This document shows positions 63,159 to 64,000 of a stretch of DNA of 64,000 nucleotides, in pieces. Position numbers and translations under genes: made by a program. The notes under the pieces were generated by a model. It was not told the DNA's origin and did not search any database. It worked only from the letters and a program-made list of their open reading frames with translations. How positions within the stretch are numbered: the first letter of the stretch is position 1; every line of letters starts with the position of its first letter. This stretch comes from Halorarius halobius. GTDB taxonomy: Archaea; Halobacteriota; Halobacteria; Halobacteriales; Haloarculaceae. The stretch spans positions 3,307,227-3,371,226 of the forward strand of contig NZ_CP101161.1 in the NCBI RefSeq assembly GCF_024298865.1, given 5' to 3'.

Positions 63159-63879
63159 CGACCGGGAGACGACCGACGAGGACGGCCCGGTCGAGTCGGT
63201 CGGCTTCTCCGGCGACGGGCTCCGGGCCGGATTCCTGACGGGGCTCCCGGTCGCGCTCGGCGTCGCCGCTTACGGCGTCGCCTTCGGCGTGCTCGCCAGC
63301 GACGCCGGGGTGAGTCTCCCGACGGCCGTCCTCATGAGCGCGACGGTGCTCGCGGGCGCGGCACAGCTCGTCGCCGTCGGCCTGTGGGACTGGCCCGTCC
63401 CGGTCGTCGCCGTCGTCGGCGCGACGCTCGTGGTCAACCTCCGGTATCTCCTGATGGGTGCCTCCCTCAAGCCCTGGCTCACGCAGCTGTCGTCCGGGCG
63501 GGCGTACGCGAGCCTGTTCTTCATGGCCGACGAGAACTGGGCGCTGACGATAGAGGAGCTTCGCTCGGGGAGCGGCCGCGGCGCGTTCCTGCTCGGCTCC
63601 GGGCTCGCCATCTGGCTCCTGTGGGTTCTCGCCACGGCGGTCGGCGTGGTCGCGGGCGGGCTGGTCGGTGATCCGTCTGCGTACGGCCTCGATTTCGTGC
63701 TGACCGCGGTGTTCCTCGCGCTCCTCGTCGGGTTCTGGGACGGCGCCGGGCGCCTCACCCCGTGGACGGCCGCGGCCGTCGTCGCTCTCGCGGTCGCCGC
63801 GCTCGTTCCCGGACGGTGGTACATCCTGGCCGGCGGCATCGCCGCGAGCCTCGTGGAGGTGGGTCGAGGTGTTCGGTGA
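63142..63879 (+). CDS. azlC: AzlC family branched-chain amino acid exporter
   Basis: The 245-residue membrane protein starts with an acidic segment (about 1-28), then has AzlC motifs: FLTGLPVALGVAAYGVAFGV, LMSATVLAGAAQLVAVGL and NLRYLLMGASLKPWLTQLS. AzlC and AzlD together export branched-chain amino acids or analogues. Its start lies inside the GST gene's end, and azlD overlaps its stop. Confidence 0.92.
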   Translation: MSTDSSDRETTDEDGPVESVGFSGDGLRAGFLTGLPVALGVAAYGVAFGVLASDAGVSLPTAVLMSATVLAGAAQLVAVGLWDWPVPVVAVVGATLVVNLRYLLMGASLKPWLTQLSSGRAYASLFFMADENWALTIEELRSGSGRGAFLLGSGLAIWLLWVLATAVGVVAGGLVGDPSAYGLDFVLTAVFLALLVGFWDGAGRLTPWTAAAVVALAVAALVPGRWYILAGGIAASLVEVGRGVR

Positions 63880-64000
63880 CGTGTCGTCCGCCGCAATCGC
63901 GGCGGTCGTTGGGATGAGCGTTGTCACGTACGCGACGAAGACCGGCGGCTACTGGGTGCTCGACCGCATCGAACCGTCGGAGACGACCCGCGAGGCGCTG
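63869..64000 (+). CDS. azlD: AzlD family protein (3' partial)
   Basis: A GTG at 63869 opens a frame overlapping the end of azlC and runs off the window. The visible 44 codons begin VFGDVSSAAIAAVVGMSVVT and contain YATKTGGYWVLDRIE, the N-terminal helix of AzlD. It would complete the two-component exporter. Confidence 0.8.
   Translation, partial: MFGDVSSAAIAAVVGMSVVTYATKTGGYWVLDRIEPSETTREAL

Overview
The window is archaeal and haloarchaeal (class Halobacteria). Coding DNA is GC-rich and proteins are strongly acidic. Promoters are TATA boxes about 30 bases ahead of starts with little or no leader. Typical halophile families are present: Bat-type HTH_10 regulators, HalOD1, DUF7342, DUF7351, amphi-Trp, DUF7562, small CPxCG zinc ribbons and Tat lipoproteins. 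No rRNA, tRNA or CRISPR array was seen.

Bases 1-23,400 look like an accessory, decaying region. It holds several toxin-antitoxin modules: a DUF7342/TumE-like pair at the left edge, a UPF0175/PIN pair, an HVO_A0114/TumE pair and VapBC with a palindromic operator. It also holds a MarR-type antitoxin whose MazF-like partner survives only as a stub, and a PIN-toxin fragment. One intact IS4-type transposase, a broken TnpB gene and several hairpin ends of IS200/IS605-like elements are interleaved with debris: a 197-bp second copy of the end of a toxin gene, the first ~85 codons of an RNA polymerase B' gene, two 3' ends of histidine kinases and a frameshifted HTH_10 gene. Three intact histidine kinases and a 1243-residue PAS/GAF/Bat regulator also lie here.

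Bases 23,600-37,500 form a surface-protein locus. A lipoprotein is followed by a 1536-residue secreted protein with a seven-bladed propeller-like repeat, an HELGH zinc-protease motif, two PKD domains and a Thr-rich C-terminal anchor. Divergent from it is a 1116-residue protein joining a DNA-binding winged helix to a STAND-like ATPase and a TPR-like array. Beyond lie a 1126-residue exported protein with a duplicated domain and an EPTP tail, and a convergent exported protein made of two near-identical repeats. A STAND-type transcription factor among large surface proteins is the best candidate for an undescribed system.

Bases 37,600-64,000 look more like a chromosomal backbone. They encode a PiT phosphate transporter, a SLC13-type permease with two TrkA-C domains, a double universal stress protein, a DUF389 protein, a FAD monooxygenase, a second giant PAS/GAF/Bat regulator, a CPBP protease, an ABC exporter, a MATE exporter and a DUF7351 regulator. 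A DsbA-like protein with a C-terminal winged helix is coupled to a glutathionyl-hydroquinone-reductase-like protein, followed by AzlC and a partial AzlD.

Pairs of related proteins recur across the window: two DUF7351 regulators, two small membrane proteins beside HTH genes, two giant Bat proteins and several TumE-like toxins. The left part therefore appears built from recurrent modules moved or duplicated with IS200/IS605 elements.
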